Shown piece by piece: positions 15,608 to 24,630 of a DNA stretch of 64,000 nt. Position 1 is the first letter of the stretch, and every line of letters starts with the position of its first letter. Below the pieces are notes generated by a model. That model was not told the DNA's origin. It was given only the letters and a program-made list of their open reading frames with translations, and did no database searches. Made by a program: the position numbers and the translations under genes. This DNA is from Clostridium paridis (lineage in GTDB: Bacteria > Bacillota > Clostridia > Clostridiales > Clostridiaceae), in contig NZ_JAESWA010000017.1 in the NCBI RefSeq assembly GCF_016765615.1, positions 186,001 to 250,000 of the forward strand. The letters run 5' to 3'.

Positions 15608-16477
15608 CTAAACATCAGGTTCTACATGTACTATAGCCTCACTTATATTAAACTTATCTATTAACATTTTCTCAATTTCTACTGTTATACTATGCCCTTC
15701 TACAAGGGTTAATTTTGAATCAACTGTAACAATTACATCTAAAAGAATTACATTCCCATGAGCTCGCCCTCTTACACTTTTAATACTTTTAACCCCATTA
15801 ACAGTGCTTATACTTTTAGATATATTATCTAATTCTTCTTTTTCAAATCCATCAGATAGATTATGAGAGGCTTCACTAAAAATTTCCCAACCAGTCTTTA
15901 TTATAAGTATTCCAACAATTACTGCAGCAAGAGGATCTATCCATGGGAAACCAAATTGAGAAGCGAAAATACCAACTGAAGTTCCTACACTTACCCATGC
16001 ATCAGAGAGATTATCTTTGGCCGCTGCCATTAGCCCAGCACTATTTATCTTAACTGCAATTTTCTTATTATATTTATAAACAAAATAAATAGCTATTGCA
16101 CAAATAATTGCTGTAATTGCTGCAACTATATCTGGTTTTTCTCCTTTAAAGTATATTATTGACTTAGCAGCAGTATAAAGAACATTTAGCCCAACTACTA
16201 TCATGATTAGTGAAGCTACTAAGGAAGCTATAGTTTCAGCTCTAAAATGTCCATAAGCATGATTTTCATCTGCTGGTTTTCTTGATATTCTAAGTCCAAT
16301 TAAAACAGCTAATGATGCTACTATATCTGTGGTATTATTGAGTCCATCAGCCATTAAGGCTTCAGATTTTGAAAGATATCCAACAACTAATTTGAATATT
16401 GCAAGAGCTATATATGCTAAAATACTAACACGTGCACCTTTTTCTGCTATCTTTAAGTTTTCATATTTATCATCCAT
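15608..16477 (-). CDS. Cation diffusion facilitator (CDF) family transporter
   Basis: Divalent metal (Zn2+/Fe2+/Mn2+) exporter using a proton antiport. The 289 residues show six membrane helices with the metal sites SEALMADGLNNTTDIVASL (about 37-55; the usual HxxxD is replaced by DGxNNxxD) and AAAKDNLSDAWVSVGTSVG (second site, DxxxD), then EASHNLSDGF and a cytoplasmic C-terminal domain (about 210-289). RKPADENHAYGHFRAETIASL is the family HPYGHxKxE motif in variant form. ATG after AGGGAG. Stand-alone gene; metal not determined. Confidence 0.9.
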   Translation of the reverse strand: MDDKYENLKIAEKGARVSILAYIALAIFKLVVGYLSKSEALMADGLNNTTDIVASLAVLIGLRISRKPADENHAYGHFRAETIASLVASLIMIVVGLNVLYTAAKSIIYFKGEKPDIVAAITAIICAIAIYFVYKYNKKIAVKINSAGLMAAAKDNLSDAWVSVGTSVGIFASQFGFPWIDPLAAVIVGILIIKTGWEIFSEASHNLSDGFEKEELDNISKSISTVNGVKSIKSVRGRAHGNVILLDVIVTVDSKLTLVEGHSITVEIEKMLIDKFNISEAIVHVEPDV

Positions 16478-16562
16478 AATTTTTGCTCCCTGATATTATA
16501 AATTATTCTACAAACTATAGTATTTATTTTTCACTTAAATAATATCCAAGGCTAACTTTAGT

Positions 16563-16847
16563 TTATTTTCTTTTATTATTTCTAGGATACCAGCCTTTGT
16601 TAACCCTATTCTCTTGTTCGAATAATTCCATTATACCCCAAAAAAGAGCAAATCCCAATATTCCTAGTAGAACTGAGGCTATTACTTCTTTAATGCTTAT
16701 TGAGCCAACTAAACATATAATCCCGGCTATTAAAAACAATGGCCAAATTCTCTTTCCAAAATAAAATTCAGATTTTACAACTAATGGATGTAAAAAACCA
16801 ATTATAAAAAATGCCCCAATACCAATTATTATTCCATAATAATTCAT
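16563..16847 (-). CDS. DUF4491 family membrane protein
   Basis: A 94-residue membrane protein with three helices. It matches the DUF4491 pattern: GIIIGIGAFFIIGFLHPLV at the start, KSEFYFGKRIWPLFLI in the middle and ELFEQENRVNKGWYPRNNKR at the end. Function unknown. ATG after AAGGAG. It follows the SIMPL-domain gene by 27 bp and is probably co-transcribed with it. Confidence 0.8.
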   Translation of the reverse strand: MNYYGIIIGIGAFFIIGFLHPLVVKSEFYFGKRIWPLFLIAGIICLVGSISIKEVIASVLLGILGFALFWGIMELFEQENRVNKGWYPRNNKRK

Positions 16848-16873
16848 AACTTCACTCCTTGAAAATTTATATG

Positions 16874-17554
16874 TTATTTAAAATACTGAAATATAGCTTC
16901 TATATTGGCTTTTACACTATATTGTCCAGCTTCAATTGGTGCTGAGGCACTTGCTTTATAGACAGCATTCATAGGTGCTATTCTATTAACAGCTTGTTCT
17001 GTTATTTTAATGGGTATAGCATCCAACCTTACATTTAAGCTTCCTGCCATAACCATAGCCTTATCTTGAGCATCCTTTATTGCTAATTTTAATGCACTTA
17101 AATATACTTTGTTTTCATCAGATACAAGAAAACCAATATTTCCTATGTTATTTGCTCCACTAGCAACTGATGTATCTATTATCTCTCCAATTTTATCTAT
17201 ATCTCTTACAAGAACCCTTAAATTATTTCTTACCTCATAACCTCTAAATACTTGTTTCCCATCCACATAATCATTTCTAATATTTATATTATAATCTTGA
17301 GTTTGTATATCCTTTAAATCTACTCCTAGCTGTCTAATGCTTTCTATAACACTATTTGATATCTTTGTATTTTCTTCTTGAGCTAATTTTATATCCATAT
17401 TCTCTGTTATTACACCAATAACTACTTCTGCCATATCAGGTCTTACATATACTTCGCCTTCACCAATCAAATAGAACCTATTGCTAACATCTTCTTCTCT
17501 AATAATTCCATCATATAAATCGTTAAATGCATATCTAATATCATCTTGAAACAT
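16874..17554 (-). CDS. SIMPL domain (DUF541) protein
   Basis: A 226-residue protein with the SIMPL pattern: GEGEVYVRPDMAEVVIGV (about 31-48), ISNSVIESIRQLGVDLKDIQTQDYNI, YEVRNNLRVLVRDIDKIGEIID and ALKLAIKDAQDKAMVMAGSLNV (about 160-181), ending in a beta-strand pair. Family proteins are often secreted or periplasmic, but this one has no signal peptide, so it is predicted cytoplasmic. Function unknown; animal relatives are linked to signalling. Near an operon with the DUF4491 gene. Confidence 0.85.
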   Translation of the reverse strand: MFQDDIRYAFNDLYDGIIREEDVSNRFYLIGEGEVYVRPDMAEVVIGVITENMDIKLAQEENTKISNSVIESIRQLGVDLKDIQTQDYNINIRNDYVDGKQVFRGYEVRNNLRVLVRDIDKIGEIIDTSVASGANNIGNIGFLVSDENKVYLSALKLAIKDAQDKAMVMAGSLNVRLDAIPIKITEQAVNRIAPMNAVYKASASAPIEAGQYSVKANIEAIFQYFK

Positions 17555-17627
17555 AATTTTTTTCCCTTCAAAATAATTACTATTTTATATTATGAAACTA
17601 ATACTAAATGGTACATTAAATAAATTT

Positions 17628-17668
17628 AAAATCCAGGTTCAAGAGAAATGATCTTGAACCTGGATTTT
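17628..17668 (-). terminator. Terminator of the pseudouridine synthase gene
   Basis: A perfect 17-bp stem beginning AAAATCCAGG and ending CCTGGATTTT, with a 7-nt loop, 13 bp past the stop. Confidence 0.9.
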
Positions 17669-17680
17669 CATTTAGATTTT

Positions 17681-18367
17681 TCATTTAATATTTTCTTTTA
17701 ATTCATTAAGTTCATCCTCAGTTATATTTCTCCACTTACCAATATCAATGTCATCAATCTTTATGTTAATTATTCTAATTCTTTCTAATCTTATAACTGT
17801 ATAACCAAAGGTTTTTGCCATTTTTCGTATCTGTTTATTTAATCCTTCAGTCAAAATAATTCTAAAGATATTGTTATCTATTTTATTTACTTTGCATGAC
17901 TTTGTAATTTTTTCGCCTAGTTTAACACCTTCAGACATCCCATTAATAAAATTATCATCTATTGTTTTATCAACTGTAACAATATATTCTTTTTCATGTC
18001 TATTTTCTGAATTTAGTATTTTATCTGCTAGCTCCCCATCATTAGTCATTATAATTAATCCTTGTGATTCCTTATCCAGTCTTCCAACTGGGAAAATATA
18101 TTCAGGATAATTAATATAATCAATTATATTATCTTTAACATCTTTTGCCGCAGTACAAGTTATTCCTACTGGTTTATTCAAAACTATATATACTTTTTCT
18201 TTTCTTTTAATAGGTACCCCATCTAAAAGTATTGTATCTGTTTCCTCCACCCACTGCCCTGGAATCGCAAGCTCACCATTTATAATTACCCTTTTATCAT
18301 TAATAAACCTATTGGTTTCAACTCTAGAACAATATCCATAATTACTTAATAGTTTATTTATCCTCAT
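17681..18367 (-). CDS. rluF: 23S rRNA pseudouridine synthase, RluF-like
   Basis: Converts a uridine of 23S rRNA to pseudouridine. The 228 residues have an N-terminal S4 RNA-binding domain (MRINKLLSNYGYCSR, residues 1-45), then the RsuA/RluB/E/F catalytic domain with VLNKPVGITCT (about 62-72) and the catalytic GRLDKESQGL motif (Asp at about 98), and RIILTEGLNKQIRKM near the end as in RluF. ATG after AAAGGGG. The gene is monocistronic with repeat copy 4 upstream. RluF rather than RluB/RluE is the best match by the NKQIRKM motif. Confidence 0.85.
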   Translation of the reverse strand: MRINKLLSNYGYCSRVETNRFINDKRVIINGELAIPGQWVEETDTILLDGVPIKRKEKVYIVLNKPVGITCTAAKDVKDNIIDYINYPEYIFPVGRLDKESQGLIIMTNDGELADKILNSENRHEKEYIVTVDKTIDDNFINGMSEGVKLGEKITKSCKVNKIDNNIFRIILTEGLNKQIRKMAKTFGYTVIRLERIRIINIKIDDIDIGKWRNITEDELNELKENIK

Positions 18368-18402
18368 TTGTAACTAGCAATCCCCTTTTCAAATTAACTG
18401 TA

Positions 18403-18506
18403 TATAGGGTTTTAAGTTCAACTAATAACTTATTCATGCCCGAAAATGTCCAGAAGCCGACATTTTCAAACAAGAATAAATTAAGTTTCCTATAAAAAAC
18501 CCTATA
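18403..18506 (-). repeat. Palindromic MITE-like repeat, copy 4
   Basis: A 104-bp copy in the opposite orientation to copies 1-3, between divergent rluF and the 217-residue protein gene. Ends TATAGGG / CCCTATA are intact, inner stem GAAAATGTC / GACATTTTC is intact, and TA flanks both sides. Confidence 0.9.
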
Positions 18507-18624
18507 GAATAAATTTATCACTTAAATCAACTTTTGTACAATTTACATTTTATCATGATTAACACTTATTATTTATGTAATCACAAATATTTATAAGCTG
18601 AATATACTATACTGAGGTGATAAT

Positions 18625-19278
18625 ATGTCTAATTTACAATTTGATCTTAATGTAGAACAAGTAGAAACTCCCTCAACTGTTGTTCCTAATCCAGAACTAG
18701 TAGCAAGAACAAATAGATTTTATCAAGTACCAGTATTTTTAAGTCATCCAACAAGTACTACTTTAAATAATCTTCAAATAAGATTTCTTCTTAGATTAAT
18801 GGAGGAGCTAAAAAAAGTACTACTTTTCCCAAGAACTCTTCCAAACACAGAACAATATCCTGAATCAACTATGATAAGCATAAGAAGAGTTGTTAACTCT
18901 AGCTTTGGGATGATAACCTTAAATCTTGCTAGAATAAAGGTAAGAGTTATAGATACCAATGGTGCAACTGTTTATGCTAATGAAATAGGCAGAGAATACT
19001 GGACAGGCTCAGCTTTCTCATTTATTGAACCTGCAATGGCCTTCCAACGTGGTCTACCTCAATTATTTATTACTGAAAGTACAGAAGCTAGTCAAGATGT
19101 ATTTGAGACTGGTGGAGTTGCTCCTTTCAGAGTATTAATTTGGGATTCTTCAAAAGGAATTGACTTTTTCTTTAGTAGCGTTGAATGGAAAGAAGCTCTT
19201 CAGAATTGGTCTGCAGAAGTTAGAAGCGGTTATTTCTTACAAACTCAACCAACTTATGATTATGTTTCTGAAAAATAA
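18625..19278 (+). CDS. Uncharacterised protein, possible Rossmann-like nucleotide-processing fold
   Basis: A 217-residue soluble protein not assigned to a named family. A strand-loop-helix start QVPVFLSHPTSTTLNNLQ (about 34-51), LKKVLLFPRTLPNTEQYPES, SIRRVVNSSFGMITLNLARI (about 90-109) and QLFITESTEASQDVFETGG resemble the order of motifs in predicted nucleotide-sugar hydrolases and TIR/deoxyribosyltransferase-like proteins (a sequence like VFVS(H/C)PTS, then LEPRTL, then an S-x-GMI strand). That link is a by-eye inference; catalytic residues cannot be assigned. ATG after GAGGTGAT. Monocistronic, closed by a terminator. Confidence 0.55.
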   Translation: MSNLQFDLNVEQVETPSTVVPNPELVARTNRFYQVPVFLSHPTSTTLNNLQIRFLLRLMEELKKVLLFPRTLPNTEQYPESTMISIRRVVNSSFGMITLNLARIKVRVIDTNGATVYANEIGREYWTGSAFSFIEPAMAFQRGLPQLFITESTEASQDVFETGGVAPFRVLIWDSSKGIDFFFSSVEWKEALQNWSAEVRSGYFLQTQPTYDYVSEK

Positions 19279-19291
19279 CAATAAATTTATA

Positions 19292-19321
19292 GGACGAAAA
19301 CTAAATGTTTTCGCCCTTTTT
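19292..19321. terminator. Terminator between the 217-residue protein gene and the MerR gene
   Basis: GGACGAAAAC-TAAAT-GTTTTCGCCC stem followed by TTTTT, between convergent genes. Confidence 0.85.
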
Positions 19322-19332
19322 AATCTGACATT

Positions 19333-20097
19333 TTATTTTTTCATTCCTGTATAAATTAAAATTGCATCTCTTAAGAACTCAGCTGCTCCTTTAGTTATCT
19401 TATCATAGTATGCTGTAAATCTCTCATCATCAACATACATTTGTGCTAAGCCTGCATGAGCTTCTTTGCTATATGAATCCCAATAAAAGCTTAACCATTT
19501 ACGATGTAAATCAGCAGTTTTTTGAGCTAGCTCTCCTGCTGGATCTCCAGTTTTAATTGCTTCCTCAAGAGTTTCTAAAACTTCATTAGAAAGATTAGTT
19601 ATTTCATCATACTCCTCCTGGGTCATATTCTTCAACTTCTGGTTAGACTTATTTATTGTATCATCACCATATTTTTCACGAATTTCTTTTCCATATTTCT
19701 TTTCATTTTCATTTATCAAATTTTGTTTAAATCCTTCAAATTTCTCTTTATCAGACATTATAGTTCCTCCTTCAGTTTGAGCAATAGTTTTATTAACATT
19801 TTCAATTAACAAATCTAATTGTGCTCTTTTTTCAAGAAGCTTTTCACGGTGTTTCTTCAGTGCTTTTGCTCCATCAAAGTAAGGTGAAGTCATAATATCT
19901 CTTATATTTTCTAAGCTTACTCCAAGTTCCCTGTAAAAAAGAATTTGCTGCAGCCTATCTACTTCAGCTAAACCGTATATTCTATATCCTGATGAGTTTA
20001 TTCTTGCCGGCTTAAGAATACCTATCTCATCATAATACCTTAATGTTCTGGTACTTACTCCTGCTAATTTCCCAAGTTTCTGCACTGTGTATTCCAT
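19333..20097 (-). CDS. MerR family regulator with TipAS antibiotic-recognition domain
   Basis: A 254-residue activator. The N-terminal MerR winged helix (YTVQKLGKLAGVSTRTLRYYDEIGILKP, residues 3-30; YRIYGLAEVDRLQQILFYRELG) is followed by a coiled-coil dimer helix (about 80-112) and a TipAS domain (about 135-254) with the family features LSNEVLETLEEAIKTGDPAGE and AHAGLAQMYVDDERFTAYYDK. TipA-like proteins bind thiopeptides or other drugs and induce their own gene. ATG after AAGGAGG. A 19-bp-spaced promoter lies directly upstream. Confidence 0.93.
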   Translation of the reverse strand: MEYTVQKLGKLAGVSTRTLRYYDEIGILKPARINSSGYRIYGLAEVDRLQQILFYRELGVSLENIRDIMTSPYFDGAKALKKHREKLLEKRAQLDLLIENVNKTIAQTEGGTIMSDKEKFEGFKQNLINENEKKYGKEIREKYGDDTINKSNQKLKNMTQEEYDEITNLSNEVLETLEEAIKTGDPAGELAQKTADLHRKWLSFYWDSYSKEAHAGLAQMYVDDERFTAYYDKITKGAAEFLRDAILIYTGMKK

Positions 20098-20119
20098 GTT
20101 TACGCCTCCTTACAAACTT

Positions 20120-20150
20120 AATATACACCTTGCCGTAACGTTAATGTCAA
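20120..20150 (-). promoter_or_regulatory. MerR-type promoter with 19-bp spacer
   Basis: Minus-strand TTGACA (20150-20145) and TATATT (20125-20120) are separated by exactly 19 bp containing TTAACGTTACGGCAAGGTG. The overlong spacer is the hallmark of promoters remodelled by MerR/TipA proteins, so the MerR gene probably autoregulates. Confidence 0.85.
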
Positions 20151-20212
20151 TAACAATTTATATTTTTTTATGTAATTTTATATTAGGCTTAATAGGTAAA
20201 AATTGAATAAAA

Positions 20213-20234
20213 TGTGACTTGAATCATATTAATT
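20213..20234 (+). promoter_or_regulatory. CRP/FNR-like site upstream of the GGDEF-EAL gene
   Basis: TGTGA-CTTGAA-TCATA followed by TTAATT matches the TGTGA-N6-TCACA frame with one change. A 22-bp segment here is 20/22 identical to one upstream of the MCP gene at 32516-32537. It lies about 70 bp before the start codon. Confidence 0.5.
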
Positions 20235-20304
20235 AATTCATTTCCATAATAAACTAGTAAACAATCTACTAAATAATGTTTTAACAACTTAGGGGGAGTA
20301 TACC

Positions 20305-22020
20305 ATGTTTAATTACTTAATATTATTTATATCAATTACTCTAATTATATATATGTATGTACAATACATTTTACTTAATTATGAACTTAATAATTCAAAG
20401 AAATTAATGAATTTAATTTTATCTCATATTGGTGATGGGGTTATTATTTCAGATAATAATGGAAAGACCATTTCAACTAACTCCATAGTTAATAGTATTA
20501 CAAATATTGATGAAAAGAATTTAAAGAGTCTTTCTTCTGACTCAATTTTAAAGACTATATCTAAAATTATATATCAAAATTCTCAAGATGGAAATTCTAA
20601 AGATAGCACAAACTTAATTTGTGAAGATGATTGCATTAATAAGTCAGTATTAGTTACTAAGAAAAGGAATGGAGAAATTTATAACAAAGTCACAATATTA
20701 CATAATCTTTTCGAATGCACTACTGCTCATCAAATAATACATAAAATGGCTCACTACGATTCATTAACTGGTCTAGCAAACAGAAGCTATATTAATGAAC
20801 TCTTAAATTTAGAATTAGAAACTTCTAAGAAAAATAATTCTGAAACTGCAGTTGTATTTATAGACCTAGATAACTTCAAAATTATTAATGATACTTTAGG
20901 ACATGATATTGGAGACCTTGTTTTAAAAGAAGTAAGTTCAAAAATTCAAAAACATCTAGGTAATGAAGCCCATATAGGAAGATTAGGCGGAGATGAATTT
21001 CTAATAATCTTACCTGAAATAAAAAGTCCAAATGATTCACTAAATAAAATCAATAAACTCTTGGATGACCTAAATGGCTCGCTACCCATAGATAATAAAG
21101 AACTTTTTATAACTGCAAGTGCCGGAATATCCATATGCCCTTTACATAGTACTGATGCAAAAACTTTATTAAAAAATGCTGATATTGCTATGTATAATGC
21201 CAAAAACAAAGGAAAAAACCAATGTCTTATATTTAATGAAGAAATGAGTATAGAAAGATCTACAAAGCTTGAAATTATTGAGGATTTAAAAAATGCAATT
21301 GATAATAATGAATTTAAACTTTTTTATCAACCAAAAGTTGACATAATGACTAACAAAATGATTGGAGTAGAAGCACTAATACGGTGGTTTCACCCAAAAA
21401 AAGGAATCATACCACCTTCTAAGTTTATACCTATTGCTGAAGAAACTGGATTAATTCTTCCAATCGGAGAATGGGTTCTATTAGAAGGTTGCAGACAAAA
21501 CAAAATATGGCAACAATCAAACTATTCCCCTATTGAGATGTCAATAAATTTATCTACACATCAATTTGAACATCCTAGTATTATTAATACAATAAAAGAT
21601 ATATTAAACAAAACTCAGTTAGATCCTAAGTGGCTAGAACTTGAAATTACTGAAAGTATAGCAGTTAAGTCTTTTGAGTATGCCTCAAGAAAGTTATCTA
21701 AACTGAAAGAAATAGGAGTTTCAGTAGCAATGGATGACTTTGGAACAGGATATTCCTCCTTTAGCTACTTAAAACATCTGCCAATTGATACTCTAAAAAT
21801 AGATAAAACTTTTCTTGATGATATTGCTAATGATACAAATGAGGAGTTAATTACTGCTTCAATGATAAATTTAGGGAAAAGGTTAAATCTCACAGTGGTA
21901 GCAGAAGGTGTTGAAAACAATGAACAACTCTCTTTTTTAAAAACAAATAAATGCAATATTGCTCAAGGATATCTATTTAGTAAGCCTATTCCCTCCTCTG
22001 AAATTGAAAAACTATTTTAA
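20305..22020 (+). CDS. Membrane-anchored GGDEF-EAL protein (c-di-GMP turnover)
   Basis: A 571-residue protein with both synthetic and degradative domains for the second messenger c-di-GMP. One N-terminal membrane helix (2-24), a PAS-like region (about 33-140), a GGDEF domain with RLGGDEF at 226-232 (active-site motif intact) and an EAL domain with GVEALIRW (Glu356) and DDFGTGYSSF (about 475-484). The RxxD product-inhibition site expected five residues before GGDEF reads GNEA, so it is absent. ATG after AGGGGGAG. With both motifs intact the net activity cannot be predicted. A CRP/FNR-like element lies upstream. Confidence 0.93.
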   Translation: MFNYLILFISITLIIYMYVQYILLNYELNNSKKLMNLILSHIGDGVIISDNNGKTISTNSIVNSITNIDEKNLKSLSSDSILKTISKIIYQNSQDGNSKDSTNLICEDDCINKSVLVTKKRNGEIYNKVTILHNLFECTTAHQIIHKMAHYDSLTGLANRSYINELLNLELETSKKNNSETAVVFIDLDNFKIINDTLGHDIGDLVLKEVSSKIQKHLGNEAHIGRLGGDEFLIILPEIKSPNDSLNKINKLLDDLNGSLPIDNKELFITASAGISICPLHSTDAKTLLKNADIAMYNAKNKGKNQCLIFNEEMSIERSTKLEIIEDLKNAIDNNEFKLFYQPKVDIMTNKMIGVEALIRWFHPKKGIIPPSKFIPIAEETGLILPIGEWVLLEGCRQNKIWQQSNYSPIEMSINLSTHQFEHPSIINTIKDILNKTQLDPKWLELEITESIAVKSFEYASRKLSKLKEIGVSVAMDDFGTGYSSFSYLKHLPIDTLKIDKTFLDDIANDTNEELITASMINLGKRLNLTVVAEGVENNEQLSFLKTNKCNIAQGYLFSKPIPSSEIEKLF

Positions 22021-22064
22021 GATTTTTATCTAAACTATACAAACTAATATATGAGGTGATTTCT

Positions 22065-23282
22065 ATGAAAGATCGTATTATTATAATTGGCAGTGGTACA
22101 GCTGCTCTTTCAGCAATAAAAGCCATTAGAGAAATAGATTCTGATAGTGAAATTTTAGTACTAGGAAAAGAAAACTTTTATCCTTATTATAGAATTAAAA
22201 TTTCTAAAGGTCTTTTAGATGGATTAAGTGAAGACAAGCTTTTACTTAACAAGAAGGATTGGTATGATTCTAATAACGTTAAAATTCATTTAGGCCATAA
22301 AGTGATATCAATTGAACCTGATAAAAAAGCTATAACTTTGGAAAATGGTAAGACCTTGGTTTATGATAAATTGCTGATTGCTACAGGTGCAACTAATAAT
22401 ATTCCCCCTATTAAAGGAATAAATAAAACTGGAGCATTTACGCTTAGAGATTTAGACAATGCTTTTGATGTATTAAATTACCTTAATGCGTGTAACACTA
22501 TCCTATTAATTGGTGGAGGAATTCAAAATCTAGAAGTTGCTAATATATTATCAAGAGAAGGTAAAAAAGTTATAATCGCAGAATTTGCTTCTAGATTAAT
22601 GCCTAAATTACTTGATATCTATTCATCTAATTACTTAAAAGAAGTAATGGAGACTCAAGGGGTTAAAATTTTATTAAATACGCAAATTGAAGAAATTATA
22701 GGAGATGAAAAAGTTCAAGGATTTAAAACTAAATCTGGAATTGAGTCAGCTTGTGATATGATAATTTACTCTACTGGAATTAAACCAAATACCGAAATAA
22801 TTAATAATACATCCATTAATATTAATAATGGTATCATCGTTAATGAGCGAATGGAAACAAATATATCAGATATTTTTGCTGCTGGTGATGTATCAGAATT
22901 TAATAGTAGAACTTATGGATTATGGAATGTTTCAGGTGAACAAGGTAAAGTTGCTGGTGCAAATATATGTGGCCATGCTAATATTTTTATCCCTCCAATA
23001 CAATTTTCTTTAATTAATGCCTTTGGTTTATCTATATACTCAATTGGTGATATTGAAGAATCTATTGAAACAAATTTATTTACTCAAATAGATAGCGAAA
23101 ATAAAAAATATTATAAGGTTTTGGTTAGAGATAACAAGATTATTGGTGCCATTATTTTAGGTGACCAAAAAAGAGCGATGATTATGAAAAAACTCATAGA
23201 AAATAAAACTGAAGTTAATTATGATTGCTCTTCATTTACCTCTATTAATGATTTTATAGAAATAATTAAGGACATAAAATAA
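22065..23282 (+). CDS. NADH:rubredoxin reductase-like flavoprotein (1)
   Basis: A 405-residue pyridine nucleotide-disulfide-type FAD oxidoreductase without the redox-active disulfide. FAD site GSGTAA (9-14), second dinucleotide site LLIGGGIQNLEVA (147-159) for NADH, and the ATG motif LIATGAT at 104-110 with FAAGDV (271-276). The FxxYYRxxIS(K)GLL segment near 39-51 resembles clostridial rubredoxin reductase (NROR), which feeds electrons through rubredoxin to flavodiiron proteins. ATG at 22065 has GAGGTG upstream. FprA follows 79 bp later. A paralog lies at 32692-33930. Confidence 0.88.
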   Translation: MKDRIIIIGSGTAALSAIKAIREIDSDSEILVLGKENFYPYYRIKISKGLLDGLSEDKLLLNKKDWYDSNNVKIHLGHKVISIEPDKKAITLENGKTLVYDKLLIATGATNNIPPIKGINKTGAFTLRDLDNAFDVLNYLNACNTILLIGGGIQNLEVANILSREGKKVIIAEFASRLMPKLLDIYSSNYLKEVMETQGVKILLNTQIEEIIGDEKVQGFKTKSGIESACDMIIYSTGIKPNTEIINNTSININNGIIVNERMETNISDIFAAGDVSEFNSRTYGLWNVSGEQGKVAGANICGHANIFIPPIQFSLINAFGLSIYSIGDIEESIETNLFTQIDSENKKYYKVLVRDNKIIGAIILGDQKRAMIMKKLIENKTEVNYDCSSFTSINDFIEIIKDIK

Positions 23283-23361
23283 GTTAACTCATACCTGTTG
23301 CATATTTTTACTAGTCAATGCAGATACTACCTTCATAAATATATGACTGGAGGATATAATT

Positions 23362-24555
23362 ATGAAGGAATTGAAAAAAGGAGTATATTGGGTAGGGGCT
23401 ACCGATTGGAAAGTACGTCATTTTCACGGATATGAATTGTCAACCCACCGTGGAAGCACATATAATTCATATTTAATTAAAGACGAAAAGACAGTTCTCA
23501 TTGATACCGTATGGGAACCCTTAACTGATAGATTTCTTGAAAATTTAAGAGAGGTAACAGATATATCAAAAATTGATTATATAGTAATGAATCATTTTGA
23601 ACCAGATCACTCTGGCGCCTTACCAGCTATAATGGAATACATACCTAATGCAACTATAATAGTTTCAAAAGGAGGAGTAGAGACTTCTAAAAGACATTAC
23701 CATAAAGACTGGAACCTTAAAGTTGTAAAAACAGGCGATAGGATAAGCATTGGGAAAAATGAACTTGTTTTTATCGAAGCTACTATGCTCCACTGGCCAG
23801 ACAGCATGTTTACATATCTTACAGGTGAAAATATATTATTTTCTAATGATGCCTTTGGACAACACTTTGCTTCCTCAAGCATTTTTAATGATGAGGTAGA
23901 CGAATTTGAAGTAAATCAAGAGGCCCTAAAGTATTATGCAAATATTCTAACTCCATTTAGTAGGTTTGTAACCAAGAAAATTGATCAAATTAAAGGATTA
24001 GGATTACCCGTTGATATGATTGCACCAAGTCATGGTATCATCTGGAGGAAAGATCCTATGATGATAGTTGATAAATATTATGAATGGGCAAAAGGTAATT
24101 CAGAAAAAAGTGTGGTAATTGTTTATAACTCAATGTGGGGTGCTACATATAAGATAGCAGCATTTATTGCTAAAGGATTAGAAGCTTCCGGTGTAAGTTA
24201 TAAAATACTCAACGCAGCCACAGCTGATAGAAATGATATCATAGCTGAAATATTTAAATCCAAAGGAATTTTACTTGGTTCTTCTACTGTAAATAATGGA
24301 CTTCTCACATCTCTTTTACCAGTTATTGAAGATTTAATTGGTCTTAAGTTCATAAATAAGGTTGGTGCTTCTTTTGGAAGTTATGGATGGAGTGGGGAAT
24401 CTCCAAAGATTCTCTCTGATTATTTATCTAAAGCAAATATAAAAGTACTACAAGACGAATTAAAAATTAAATACATGCCTGATGATAAAGAACTTGAAGA
24501 TTGTATTACCTTTGGAAAAAACTTTGCTGATAAACTTCTTCAAGAATTTGAATAA
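23362..24555 (+). CDS. fprA: Flavodiiron protein (A-type; oxygen/NO reductase)
   Basis: Reduces O2 to water (and often NO) using electrons from rubredoxin. The 397 residues have an N-terminal metallo-beta-lactamase-like diiron domain with the ligand set HFEPDH (His78, Glu80, Asp82, His83), His144, Asp163 and His224, and a C-terminal flavodoxin domain from about 250 starting VVIVYNSMWGATYK. ATG after GGAGG. It follows the NROR-like gene, giving an NADH-to-O2 scavenging route; rubredoxin itself is not in this window. A terminator follows. Confidence 0.95.
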   Translation: MKELKKGVYWVGATDWKVRHFHGYELSTHRGSTYNSYLIKDEKTVLIDTVWEPLTDRFLENLREVTDISKIDYIVMNHFEPDHSGALPAIMEYIPNATIIVSKGGVETSKRHYHKDWNLKVVKTGDRISIGKNELVFIEATMLHWPDSMFTYLTGENILFSNDAFGQHFASSSIFNDEVDEFEVNQEALKYYANILTPFSRFVTKKIDQIKGLGLPVDMIAPSHGIIWRKDPMMIVDKYYEWAKGNSEKSVVIVYNSMWGATYKIAAFIAKGLEASGVSYKILNAATADRNDIIAEIFKSKGILLGSSTVNNGLLTSLLPVIEDLIGLKFINKVGASFGSYGWSGESPKILSDYLSKANIKVLQDELKIKYMPDDKELEDCITFGKNFADKLLQEFE

Positions 24556-24576
24556 TATAATATTTACACCTACACT

Positions 24577-24614
24577 AAAATAGGAATCCTTAAAGCCTTT
24601 AAGAATTCCTATTT
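24577..24614. terminator. Bidirectional terminator after fprA
   Basis: An 18-bp stem (one mismatch) from AAAATAGGAAT to ATTCCTATTTT, between convergent genes. Confidence 0.85.
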
Positions 24615-24630
24615 TAATATTTATTATAAA

